The notes: a model not told the origin generated them from the sequence alone. A stretch of 6,533 bases of DNA from an uncultured Mesorhizobium sp. (GCA_950071955.1 CATMOC010000218.1:1-6533); one strand, 5' to 3'; numbered from the stretch's first letter, positions 1 through 5,190 are shown. Program-made: numbers and translations.

Positions 1-39
1 CGGATCGGCAACGTCCCCGCAGCGCCCCGGCGAAGCGCG

Positions 40-447
40 ATGCGTCGTCTTGGTATCGCGGCCGCCGTCGTCCTCATGGCCGGACTGGCGGGCTGCGTCC
101 GGACCGCGACCCAATCGGGCAGCTGCGCGCCAGGCAACCCCGTCTATGTCGGCCACTACCATCTCCAGGGCGTCCGCGAGGTCGGGTCCGAAATCCTGCT
201 CAGGCCCGACGGCTCGTTCGAGTTCATGCTCGCCTACGGCGCCAACGACCAGTATGGCCGCGGCTGCTGGAGCCTCGGCGGCGCGACCCTTTCGCTGGTG
301 CCGGAAGGACGAAGTGCCGCCTCGCGCATGCACACGCCGGACAATCGCGGCTTCAAGGGCCTCGTCCTGGAGGCCCACGGGCGCGATCTCGTCTGGGACA
401 TCGCCGGTTCCGGGCACAGGGGCCGCTACCGGAAGGCTGCGTCATGA
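40..447 (+). CDS. Predicted small lipoprotein, function unknown
   Basis: This encodes a 135-residue protein with a lipoprotein signal peptide: two arginines after Met1, a hydrophobic stretch (residues 5-17) and a lipobox Leu16-Ala-Gly-Cys19. Cys19 would be the lipidated residue, leaving a mature chain of about 117 residues anchored to a membrane facing the periplasm. The mature part holds a region rich in beta-prone residues (GHYHLQG near 38-44, then LLRPDGSFEF near 53-62), which looks like a small all-beta domain. It also has two further cysteines, Cys29 and Cys76, that could form a disulfide. I do not recognise a characterised family. The start at 40 has only a weak purine-rich stretch upstream, and the frame stays open to the left edge, but the signal peptide fits this ATG well. 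The stop overlaps the next small gene as ATGA, so the two are probably cotranscribed and translationally coupled. Confidence 0.75.
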   Translation: MRRLGIAAAVVLMAGLAGCVRTATQSGSCAPGNPVYVGHYHLQGVREVGSEILLRPDGSFEFMLAYGANDQYGRGCWSLGGATLSLVPEGRSAASRMHTPDNRGFKGLVLEAHGRDLVWDIAGSGHRGRYRKAAS

Positions 448-566
448 AGACCGCAGTCCTCGTCGCCCTGGTCACGATCGCGATCTCCGCCAGCCTGCTC
501 AGCTGCGGCGGCCGGGGCGGGACGTGCACGCCCTTCCACAAGGGCTATCCGCTTTGCGGTCTATGA
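444..566 (+). CDS. 40-residue predicted mini-lipoprotein
   Basis: This very short open reading frame starts at the ATG that overlaps the stop of the preceding lipoprotein gene (ATGA). It encodes 40 residues: MKTAVLVALV at the N-terminus, a hydrophobic helix to about residue 19, and a lipobox Leu18-Leu-Ser-Cys21. Only about 20 residues follow Cys21. They are glycine-rich and include Cys28 and Cys38. The signal-peptide architecture and the start/stop overlap support a real gene rather than chance, although the product is very small. A lipid-anchored peptide of this size, like other small alphaproteobacterial entericidin-type lipoproteins, would have no room for an enzymatic domain. Its last 6 bases overlap the end of the convergent tag gene. 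No function is assigned. Confidence 0.55.
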   Translation: MKTAVLVALVTIAISASLLSCGGRGGTCTPFHKGYPLCGL

Positions 567-1181
567 CCGGCCGGGCCGCTTGAACTGCTGCCGCTCGAGT
601 TCCACGAGCGGCCGGCACACGCACCCTTCGATGTGATCGTTGACCAGCCCCATGGCCTGCATGAAGGCATAGACCGTCGTCGGCCCGACGAAGGTCCAGC
701 CGCGCTTCTTCAGTTCCTTCGAGATGCGCGTCGACACTTCGGTCTTCGGCATGGCCCTCAGCGTCGCAAGATCGAGCACCTTGGGCCGCTCGTGCGCCTG
801 CGGTTCGAACTTCCAGAACCATGCGGCCAGCGAACCCTCCTCGTCGGCCAGATCGCGGGCGCGCTTGGCGTTGTTGATCACCGAGACGATCTTGCCGCGA
901 TGGCGCACGATGCCGCTGTTAGTCAAAAGCCGCTCGACATCGCGATCCGCGAACAGCGCCAGGCGCTCGAAGTGGAAGTTTTCAAAGGCCTCGCGAAAAT
1001 TCTCGCGCTTTCGCAGGATGGTGAGCCATGAGAGGCCGGACTGGAACCCTTCAAGGCAAATCTTCTCGAACAGCCGCCGGTCGTCGGCGACCGGATGTCC
1101 CCATTCGTGGTCGTGGTAGTGCTGGTAGAGGTCGTCATTCCCCGGCCAGGCGCAACGGACGGCGCCATCAGTCCCTTCCAT
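561..1181 (-). CDS. tag: DNA-3-methyladenine glycosylase I
   Basis: Tag is a cytoplasmic base-excision-repair enzyme that hydrolyses 3-methyladenine from alkylated DNA, leaving an abasic site. Numbering from the preferred start (206 residues), the family pattern is clear: RCAW (Cys10), YHDHEWG (Tyr22, His23), ICLEGFQSGLSW (Glu44, Trp52), RHRGKI, KKRGWTFVGPTT, and LVNDHIEGC (His183, Cys187). By comparison with E. coli Tag, Cys10, His23, His183 and Cys187 are the zinc ligands, and Glu44 and Trp52 lie in the base-binding pocket, so the enzyme should be active. An upstream in-frame ATG at 1217 would add 12 residues (218 in total) but has no convincing ribosome site. The ATG at 1181 has AGGA nine bases upstream and leaves a short leader as in the family. 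The gene is convergent with the two lipoprotein genes and overlaps the smaller one by 6 bases. It appears monocistronic in this window. Confidence 0.95.
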   Translation of the reverse strand: MEGTDGAVRCAWPGNDDLYQHYHDHEWGHPVADDRRLFEKICLEGFQSGLSWLTILRKRENFREAFENFHFERLALFADRDVERLLTNSGIVRHRGKIVSVINNAKRARDLADEEGSLAAWFWKFEPQAHERPKVLDLATLRAMPKTEVSTRISKELKKRGWTFVGPTTVYAFMQAMGLVNDHIEGCVCRPLVELERQQFKRPGRS

Positions 1182-1190
1182 CAGGCCGTT

Positions 1191-1194
1191 TCCT
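1191..1194 (-). promoter_or_regulatory. Ribosome binding site of tag (decides the start)
   Basis: On the minus strand AGGA lies nine bases before the ATG at 1181. The more upstream in-frame ATGs at 1217 and 1205 have no comparable purine-rich site, so this supports the shorter 206-residue Tag. Confidence 0.5.
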
Positions 1195-1217
1195 ACTTCA
1201 CCCATGTCCCGACCCAT

Positions 1218-1432
1218 CTTCGTTAACGGCGCGCGGCAGCGCTTAAGCGGCGCTTTACCAGATTCCTGAACCGCGCGGTAACCACACCGAAACCTTTCCT
1301 GACATTCGCGCCTTTTAGCGATTCCGATTCACCATTCCGACTCCCCGGCTCCCCCACAATCGTAGCGGTTCCGGACGTCGGCCCCATCGGCCTGGCGTTC
1401 GGCTGTCGAACGATGCGTGGAGAGTACGTCCG
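1218..1432. other. Divergent intergenic region between tag and the L,D-transpeptidase gene
   Basis: This non-coding gap should hold the promoters of two divergent genes. I see no confident -35/-10 pair. A CTGACA at 1299-1304 resembles a -35 box for the plus strand, but no good -10 follows at the usual distance. There is a 10-base perfect palindrome CGCTTAAGCG at 1240-1249 and a direct repeat described separately. A GGAG at 1419-1422, ten bases before the ATG at 1433, is a plausible ribosome site for the transpeptidase gene. Confidence 0.5.
1321..1343 (+). repeat. Short direct repeat ATTCCGAYTC upstream of the transpeptidase gene
   Basis: ATTCCGATTC at 1321-1330 and ATTCCGACTC at 1334-1343 are two copies with a 13-base period and one mismatch. 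They lie 90-112 bases upstream of the start codon. Tandem half-sites of this kind can be a response-regulator binding site, but the repeat is short and could be chance. Confidence 0.3.
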
Positions 1433-2227
1433 ATGAAAAAATCCATACTGATTGCCTGCGCGGCGCTTGCCGCCGCGCTTTCCGCCTCGCCAGCCGCGTC
1501 CCAGGAACGCTACGGACAGCGTCCCCCGCTGGTGGTCAGCCCCGACCTGTCGGCCCCATGGGTCCTGCAACTGAGAAGCAAGCCGCAGCGGCAGGTCGTG
1601 CGAACGCAGGCAACCCGGCAGGCCTACTATCCGGCGCGCGAACGCGTGCTGGTCGACCGCGACGGCCTGCGCGTCATGGCGCAGCCCCGTGCCCGCCAGC
1701 CCGCCTTCGACCGCGGCCTGCAGACCGCCGCGGTCACCCGACCGGCAGCGAAGCCGGTGGAGCCGCAGATAAACCCGGTCTACCTGCCGCAGACGGTTTC
1801 CTATGACGGTCCCGAGAAGCCGGGCACGATCGTCATCGATACCAACCAGAACTTCCTCTTCCTCGTGGAAGCCGGCGGCAAGGCCCGGCGCTACGGCGTC
1901 GGCACCGGCAAGCCGGGCTTCGAATGGGCCGGCACCCACAAGGTCACCCAGAAGCGGGAATGGCCCGACTGGCGCCCGCCGGCCGAGATGATCGCGCGCG
2001 AGCGCGCCAAGGGCCGGGATCTGCCCGTCCACATGGCCGGCGGGCCCGCCAATCCGCTCGGCGCCCGTGCGCTCTACCTCGGCTCGACTCTCTACCGCAT
2101 CCACGGCACCAACGCGCCCTGGACGATCGGCCAGCACGTTTCGTCGGGCTGCATCCGCATGCGCAACGAGGACGTGATAGAACTCTACAACCGGGTCGGC
2201 GTCGGCACCAAGGTGATCGTGATTTGA
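1433..2227 (+). CDS. Secreted L,D-transpeptidase (YkuD domain)
   Basis: L,D-transpeptidases act in the periplasm on peptidoglycan. They make 3-3 cross-links between diaminopimelate residues or attach proteins to the wall by a cysteine acyl-enzyme. The 264-residue protein has a signal peptide (MKK, hydrophobic 4-18, likely cleavage after ASPAAS near residue 23). A proline/arginine-rich linker with no clear domain follows, to about residue 125, and then a YkuD catalytic domain from about 131 (GTIVIDTNQNFLFLVE) to the C-terminus. The catalytic signature is intact: His224 (HGT), His235, Ser238-Gly239-Cys240 and Arg242 in the HVSSGCIRMRN motif, with Cys240 the expected nucleophile. The domain also carries the WPDWRPPAEM and MAGGPANPLGARALYLG blocks common in alphaproteobacterial members. 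A GGAG ten bases upstream supports this ATG. The gene seems to stand alone. Which of the several paralogues it is, and whether it cross-links or tethers, cannot be told from the sequence. Confidence 0.93.
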   Translation: MKKSILIACAALAAALSASPAASQERYGQRPPLVVSPDLSAPWVLQLRSKPQRQVVRTQATRQAYYPARERVLVDRDGLRVMAQPRARQPAFDRGLQTAAVTRPAAKPVEPQINPVYLPQTVSYDGPEKPGTIVIDTNQNFLFLVEAGGKARRYGVGTGKPGFEWAGTHKVTQKREWPDWRPPAEMIARERAKGRDLPVHMAGGPANPLGARALYLGSTLYRIHGTNAPWTIGQHVSSGCIRMRNEDVIELYNRVGVGTKVIVI

Positions 2228-2235
2228 TCCGCTTA

Positions 2236-2254
2236 CCGCCGGTCCGACCGGCGG
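2236..2254 (+). repeat. Perfect inverted repeat just after the transpeptidase gene
   Basis: CCGCCGGT (2236-2243) and ACCGGCGG (2247-2254) form an 8-base-pair stem with a three-base CCG loop, starting eight bases after the stop codon. There is no T-run, so it may protect the 3' end of the mRNA or help termination rather than be a classical terminator. Confidence 0.5.
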
Positions 2255-2270
2255 CATACCGCGCGGGGGC

Positions 2271-2296
2271 GGCCGGACGAGGGGATCTGTCCGGCC
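2271..2296 (+). repeat. Second perfect inverted repeat in the ldt-transporter gap
   Basis: GGCCGGAC (2271-2278) pairs perfectly with GTCCGGCC (2289-2296) across a 10-base loop. No T-run follows. Its CGGAC could also pair with the GTCCG at 2242-2246 of the first repeat, so alternative folds are possible. Confidence 0.45.
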
Positions 2297-2310
2297 GGGA
2301 CGCGGGCACG

Positions 2311-2341
2311 AAGGGCGGGGCGCGAGAGCGCGCCGCCCTTT
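2311..2341 (+). terminator. Possible rho-independent terminator of the transpeptidase gene
   Basis: AAGGGC (2311-2316), a GG bulge, GGCGCG (2319-2324), loop AGAG, CGCGCC (2329-2334) and GCCCTT (2335-2340) make a 12-base-pair GC-rich stem. It ends in TTT and then CGG. The AAGGGC...GCCCTTT shape is common for terminators in this group, but the T-run is only three bases and the repeat lies 84 bases after the stop codon. It could instead be part of a structured leader of the transporter gene. Confidence 0.45.
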
Positions 2342-2369
2342 CGGCTCTACGGAAAAATGCGACGCCGTC

Positions 2370-2379
2370 ATCGGCCGAT
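2370..2379. repeat. 10-base palindrome before the transporter gene
   Basis: ATCGGCCGAT is a perfect palindrome 23 bases upstream of the start codon. Its position fits a possible operator, but it could be chance in GC-rich DNA. Confidence 0.25.
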
Positions 2380-2402
2380 CAACCGCCAACGAAAGACTCG
2401 AA

Positions 2403-3290
2403 ATGAGCATGACCATCACGCTTTTCCTGCCAATCGTCCTGGTAGTGATCATGTTCTCTCTGGGTCTTGGTCTCGTCATCGACGATTTCGCGCGCCTCGG
2501 CCGACATCCCAAGGCCTTCGCCGTGGGCTTGCTGGTACAGTTCGTCCTGATGCCGACGACCGCCTACGTCATTGCGCTGGTCTTCGGGCTGGCGCCCGAC
2601 ATGGCGCTTGGACTGATGATCCTGTCGCTTTGCCCCGGCGGCCCCACCGCCAACCTCATGACGAGGTACAGTCATGGAGACGTGGCACTCTCCATATCGC
2701 TCAATGGGATCTCCAGCCTCGCTGCGGTCGTCACCATGCCGCTCCTGGCTGCTTTCTTCGTCGATCACTTTCTGGGAGCGGAAGCCCCCGAGATCGAGGT
2801 GACCTCGCTCGGCCTGTCCATGTTCGCCATCACGACGATACCGGTCGTCGCCGGCATGCTGGTCCGGCGCTACGCCCCGGCCTTGACCGAAATCATCGAC
2901 ATTCCGACCCGCAAGCTTTCGATGCTGCTTCTGGTCGCCATCATCTCGGGCGCCCTTCTGGTCAACTGGAACATCTTCGTGGCGACGCTGCCGGTCCTCG
3001 GCCCAAGCGTCGTCATGCTCGCATCTTCGCTCCTGGTGGGGGGACTTGCGCTGGCGTGGTCGACAGGGCTCGAGCCAGGTCAGGCCACGGCGGTCTCCAT
3101 CGACGCCGGCATCCAGAACGCCGCGCTCGGCATCACGGTCGGCGCGCTGATCGCAGGACCCGATGCCGCCGTGCCGATCTACAGCGTCCCGGCCGGTGTC
3201 TACGGCGTGACGATGTACTTCATCGTCATCCCGTACATGTTCTGGCGTCGCAGCCTCGCGCGTCCCGCTACTGCGCAGCTTCCAACGTAG
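2403..3290 (+). CDS. Bile acid:sodium symporter (BASS/SBF) family transporter
   Basis: This 295-residue inner-membrane protein has about nine hydrophobic helices (near 5-25, 37-60, 66-80, 94-120, 134-153, 171-188, 196-218, 230-252 and 262-282), as in the SBF family (usually about 300 residues). The two family signatures are present: CPGGPTANLMTRYSHGDVAL (77-96) and DAGIQNAALG (234-243). Members carry organic anions such as bile acids, pantoate, pyruvate or glycolate, often driven by sodium, so the substrate is unknown. Compared with the residues I recall for the Neisseria ASBT structure, Gln46, Asn84, Ser97 and Gln238 are kept. Three sodium-site positions differ: Ala83 for Ser, Asn101 for Thr and Asp234 for Glu. 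Upstream there is only a weak purine stretch, and Met3 (2409) is an alternative start. The 3' end overlaps the convergent glcF gene by 23 bases. Confidence 0.9.
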   Translation: MSMTITLFLPIVLVVIMFSLGLGLVIDDFARLGRHPKAFAVGLLVQFVLMPTTAYVIALVFGLAPDMALGLMILSLCPGGPTANLMTRYSHGDVALSISLNGISSLAAVVTMPLLAAFFVDHFLGAEAPEIEVTSLGLSMFAITTIPVVAGMLVRRYAPALTEIIDIPTRKLSMLLLVAIISGALLVNWNIFVATLPVLGPSVVMLASSLLVGGLALAWSTGLEPGQATAVSIDAGIQNAALGITVGALIAGPDAAVPIYSVPAGVYGVTMYFIVIPYMFWRRSLARPATAQLPT

Positions 3291-4599
3291 ATGCACCCGG
3301 CTCAGCAACGCCTTCCGGCCTGGGACCGCCGTAGGCCCAGTCTAGCAATTCCACCGTGTGGACCACCGGCATCTTCGCCGCCGAGGCGATCTGGGTGATG
3401 CAGCCGATGTTTCCGGTCGCCACCAGGGTCGCGCCGGTCGCTTGGAGGTTCTTCACCTTGCGGTCGCGCAGTTGGGCGGCGATTTCCGGCTGGAGGATGT
3501 TGTAGGTGCCGGCCGAGCCGCAGCACAGGTGCCCCTCCCGCGGATCCTTCACAACGAACCCTGCCTTCGCCAGAAGCTGCTTCGGCTGGCGGGTTATTTT
3601 CTGGCCGTGCTGCATGGAACAGGCGGAGTGATAGACGAGCGTCAGACCCGGCGCATGGTCCGGCACGGGAAGATCGAGCGTCGCCAGATACTCAGTCACG
3701 TCCTTCGCCAGCGCCGAGATTCGCGCGGCCTTCTGCGCGTAGACCGGATCGAGCCGCAGCATGAAGCCGTAATCCTTGATCGTGGTGCCGCAACCTGACG
3801 CGGTGATGACGATCGCATCGAGGCCCCCACCCTCGATCTCCGCCGTCCAGACGTCGACGTTGCGCCGGGCGGCGTCGAGCGCATCCTCCTCGCGACCCAT
3901 GTGATGCACCAGCGCCCCGCAGCAGCCCTCGCCTTTCGGCAGTACGACCTCGATGCCGAGCCGCGTCAGGAGCCGGATCGTCGCCTCGTTGATGCCGGGC
4001 TTAAGCACCGGCTGCGCGCAGCCCGAGAGCAGCGCCACGCGCCCGCGCCGCGGACCGGCGGCCGCGCGTGTTCCTGGCTCGGCGGAGGGCGACTTCGGCG
4101 GAACCCTGTCCGGCGCAAGCGCCAGCATCGCCGCGAACGGCTTCAACCCCATGGCCCTGAACAGCGGCGCGAAAGGCCGCCCCAGCCTTGCCAGGGAAAG
4201 GGCGACCCGAAACCGCGCCGGGTGGGGTAGGACGGCCGCGAGCACGCTGCGCGTCAGCCGGTCGATCGGCGGCCGTCGGTAGGTCTTCTCAATATGGGCG
4301 CGGGCATGGTCGACCAGATGCATGTAGTTGACGCCGGAGGGGCAGGTCGTCATGCAGGACAGGCAGGAGAGGCAACGGTCGATATGGGTGACCACCTCCT
4401 CATCGGCCGGCCGGTCGTTCTCCAACATGTCCTTGATCAGGTAGATGCGCCCGCGCGGACTGTCGAGTTCGTTGCCGAGCGTAACATAGGTCGGGCAGGT
4501 CGCCGTGCAGAAGCCGCAATGCACGCATTTGCGCAGGATCTTTTCGGATTCGGCGACATGGGGATCGGCGAGCTGGTCGGGGGAGAATGAGGTCTGCAT
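3268..4599 (-). CDS. glcF: Glycolate oxidase iron-sulfur subunit GlcF
   Basis: GlcF is the electron-transfer subunit of the GlcDEF glycolate dehydrogenase, which oxidises glycolate to glyoxylate and passes electrons to the respiratory chain at the inner membrane. Numbered from the start at 4599, the 443-residue protein has two 4Fe-4S ferredoxin motifs, Cys25/28/31/35 followed by Pro and Cys76/79/82/86 followed by Pro. Two cysteine-rich CCG domains follow: Cys194 and Cys226-Cys227-Gly, then Cys327 and Cys359-Cys360-Gly. The N-terminus MQTSFS and the block KCVHCGFCTATCPTY closely match E. coli GlcF (407 residues as I recall it). The frame is open to 4680, but those 27 extra residues are arginine-rich, lie inside the upstream toxin gene and have no family match. 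AGGG lies eleven bases before the ATG. The C-terminal tail after about residue 425 is low-complexity. The gene is 13 bases downstream of the PIN-like gene and should be translated from the same mRNA. Confidence 0.96.
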   Translation of the reverse strand: MQTSFSPDQLADPHVAESEKILRKCVHCGFCTATCPTYVTLGNELDSPRGRIYLIKDMLENDRPADEEVVTHIDRCLSCLSCMTTCPSGVNYMHLVDHARAHIEKTYRRPPIDRLTRSVLAAVLPHPARFRVALSLARLGRPFAPLFRAMGLKPFAAMLALAPDRVPPKSPSAEPGTRAAAGPRRGRVALLSGCAQPVLKPGINEATIRLLTRLGIEVVLPKGEGCCGALVHHMGREEDALDAARRNVDVWTAEIEGGGLDAIVITASGCGTTIKDYGFMLRLDPVYAQKAARISALAKDVTEYLATLDLPVPDHAPGLTLVYHSACSMQHGQKITRQPKQLLAKAGFVVKDPREGHLCCGSAGTYNILQPEIAAQLRDRKVKNLQATGATLVATGNIGCITQIASAAKMPVVHTVELLDWAYGGPRPEGVAEPGASTLEAAQ

Positions 4600-4610
4600 C
4601 GCAGTTGATG

Positions 4611-4614
4611 CCCT
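4611..4614 (-). promoter_or_regulatory. glcF ribosome binding site overlapping the toxin stop codon
   Basis: On the minus strand the toxin stop TAG (4615-4613) runs into AGGG (4614-4611), eleven bases before the glcF ATG at 4599. Ribosomes ending the toxin gene would therefore stop on the glcF initiation region, which suggests translational coupling. Confidence 0.45.
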
Positions 4615-4942
4615 ATGTTCTGGATGACGGCACGAGGCCGACCGTGCCAATCTGCGCCTGGCCGATCGCTGCGGCGACAAGATCTATGATTTCCTTGAGA
4701 GCCGCGAGATCATGGGTCAGAAGAACCACGACGGCCGACCCTGCTGCCACGAGATTCTGTTGATGCGCCAGGTTCTTGTCGCAGGTCAGGAGACAGCTGT
4801 ACTCCACCGATCCGACGAGCCTCAGCAAGCGACCATTTGTCTGACCTTTCCAGTCGTTCGGAAACGGGTCGACGGTGCAACCTGCATTGCGGAGCAGACC
4901 AGCGATCTTTCGCGGAACGCCTTCATCGAGGATGGTTTTCAA
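4613..4942 (-). CDS. PIN-like protein of the DUF5615 type, putative toxin
   Basis: This is a 109-residue protein. Its N-terminus MKTILDEGVPRKIAGLLRNA, central KGQTNGRLL (32-40) and LLTCDKNLAHQQNL (51-64) are the hallmarks of the DUF5615 PIN-like group, small proteins related to VapC ribonucleases. The likely metal-binding acidic residues are Asp6 (with Glu7) and Asp55. Asp78 near the C-terminus is another candidate, and Asn36 stands where many relatives have Asp. PIN toxins cut RNA, usually tRNA or rRNA, and are held inactive by the partner antitoxin. Activity here is inferred only from family resemblance. The start codon is TTG, and it overlaps the stop of the DUF433 gene as TTGA. No ATG nearby would give the conserved N-terminus. 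Only a weak GAGAG precedes it, so its translation probably depends on the antitoxin gene. It lies inside the glc operon, 13 bases before glcF, in DNA of clearly lower GC than its neighbours. Confidence 0.85.
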   Translation of the reverse strand: MKTILDEGVPRKIAGLLRNAGCTVDPFPNDWKGQTNGRLLRLVGSVEYSCLLTCDKNLAHQQNLVAAGSAVVVLLTHDLAALKEIIDLVAAAIGQAQIGTVGLVPSSRT

Positions 4943-5163
4943 GCTGCTCTCGACAACTTCTTCTCGATATCCTTCGAAGCCAGAACAAGCACCGCATCGA
5001 TCTGGCTCCGCTCGACCGTCGGATAGTTCTCGAAGAACTCCTCCAAGGACATCCCACCGCGCAGGTTCTCGAACAGCGCCTCGACGGGCACGCGCGTTCC
5101 CTTGAAGACGACCGCCCCCGAAACGACATCGGGATCGCAGCTGAGCACATCGGAAAGCTGCAT
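4939..5163 (-). CDS. DUF433 family protein, putative antitoxin
   Basis: This 74-residue protein matches the DUF433 family from end to end. It opens with DPDVVSGAVVFKGTRVPVEAL (residues 10-30; Gly22-Thr-Arg-Val-Pro is the family core), continues with LRGGMSLEEFFENYP (34-48) and ends with IDAVLVLA (55-62). The fold is expected to be a small helix-turn-helix-like domain. DUF433 genes are commonly found next to DUF5615 or PIN genes, where they are taken to be antitoxins. As such it would bind and block the PIN-like protein and may repress its own promoter. It has the best ribosome site in the window, AAGGAGG five bases before the ATG, and its stop overlaps the toxin's TTG start. That arrangement favours excess antitoxin over toxin. 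It lies 27 bases downstream of the DUF4870-like gene. Confidence 0.85.
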   Translation of the reverse strand: MQLSDVLSCDPDVVSGAVVFKGTRVPVEALFENLRGGMSLEEFFENYPTVERSQIDAVLVLASKDIEKKLSRAA

Positions 5164-5168
5164 CTCAT

Positions 5169-5175
5169 CCTCCTT
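5169..5175 (-). promoter_or_regulatory. Strong Shine-Dalgarno of the antitoxin gene
   Basis: AAGGAGG on the minus strand lies five bases before the antitoxin ATG. It is the strongest ribosome site seen in this window and contrasts with the weak site and TTG start of the toxin gene. Confidence 0.7.
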
Positions 5176-5189
5176 GTGTAAGGAATTCC
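5171..5189. repeat. Overlapping inverted repeats in the 27-base gap before the antitoxin gene
   Basis: TCCTT-GTGT-AAGGA (5171-5184) is a perfect 5-base-pair inverted repeat. It is directly overlapped by the palindrome GGAATTCC (5182-5189). Together they fill most of the gap between the DUF4870-like and DUF433 genes and include part of the Shine-Dalgarno. They could be the operator for toxin-antitoxin autoregulation or a weak hairpin that masks the ribosome site. Neither is proven. Confidence 0.4.
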
Positions 5190-5190
5190 C

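Noticed and set aside
530..545. GCCCTT-CCAC-AAGGGC hairpin as a terminator for tag or the lipoproteins
   Set aside because: It is a perfect 6-base-pair stem 15 bases past the tag stop, but it has no T-run on either strand and lies within the mini-lipoprotein coding sequence, so chance is as likely.
1223..1246. Possible CtrA site from two TTAA motifs
   Set aside because: The motifs start 20 bases apart rather than in the TTAA-N7-TTAA arrangement.
1223..2512. Long 429-codon open frame on the minus strand across the transpeptidase gene
   Set aside because: It is antisense to the YkuD gene, whose frame has an intact catalytic motif. The minus frame has low-complexity, arginine/proline-rich translation and no recognisable domain, as expected in GC-rich DNA.
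2379..3308. 309-codon minus-strand frame across the transporter gene
   Set aside because: The translation is rich in His, Asp, Arg and Gln with no domain. It is the complement of the hydrophobic codons of the SBF transporter.
3318..3340. Weak CTGGG...CCCAG inverted repeat as a terminator for the transporter gene
   Set aside because: The stem is only about five base pairs with an 11-base or longer loop and no T-run, and it lies inside the glcF coding region.
4600..4680. Upstream extension of glcF by 27 residues
   Set aside because: The added residues are arginine/serine-rich, lie within the toxin gene and have no counterpart in GlcF. The ATG at 4599 gives the family-like N-terminus and has AGGG upstream.
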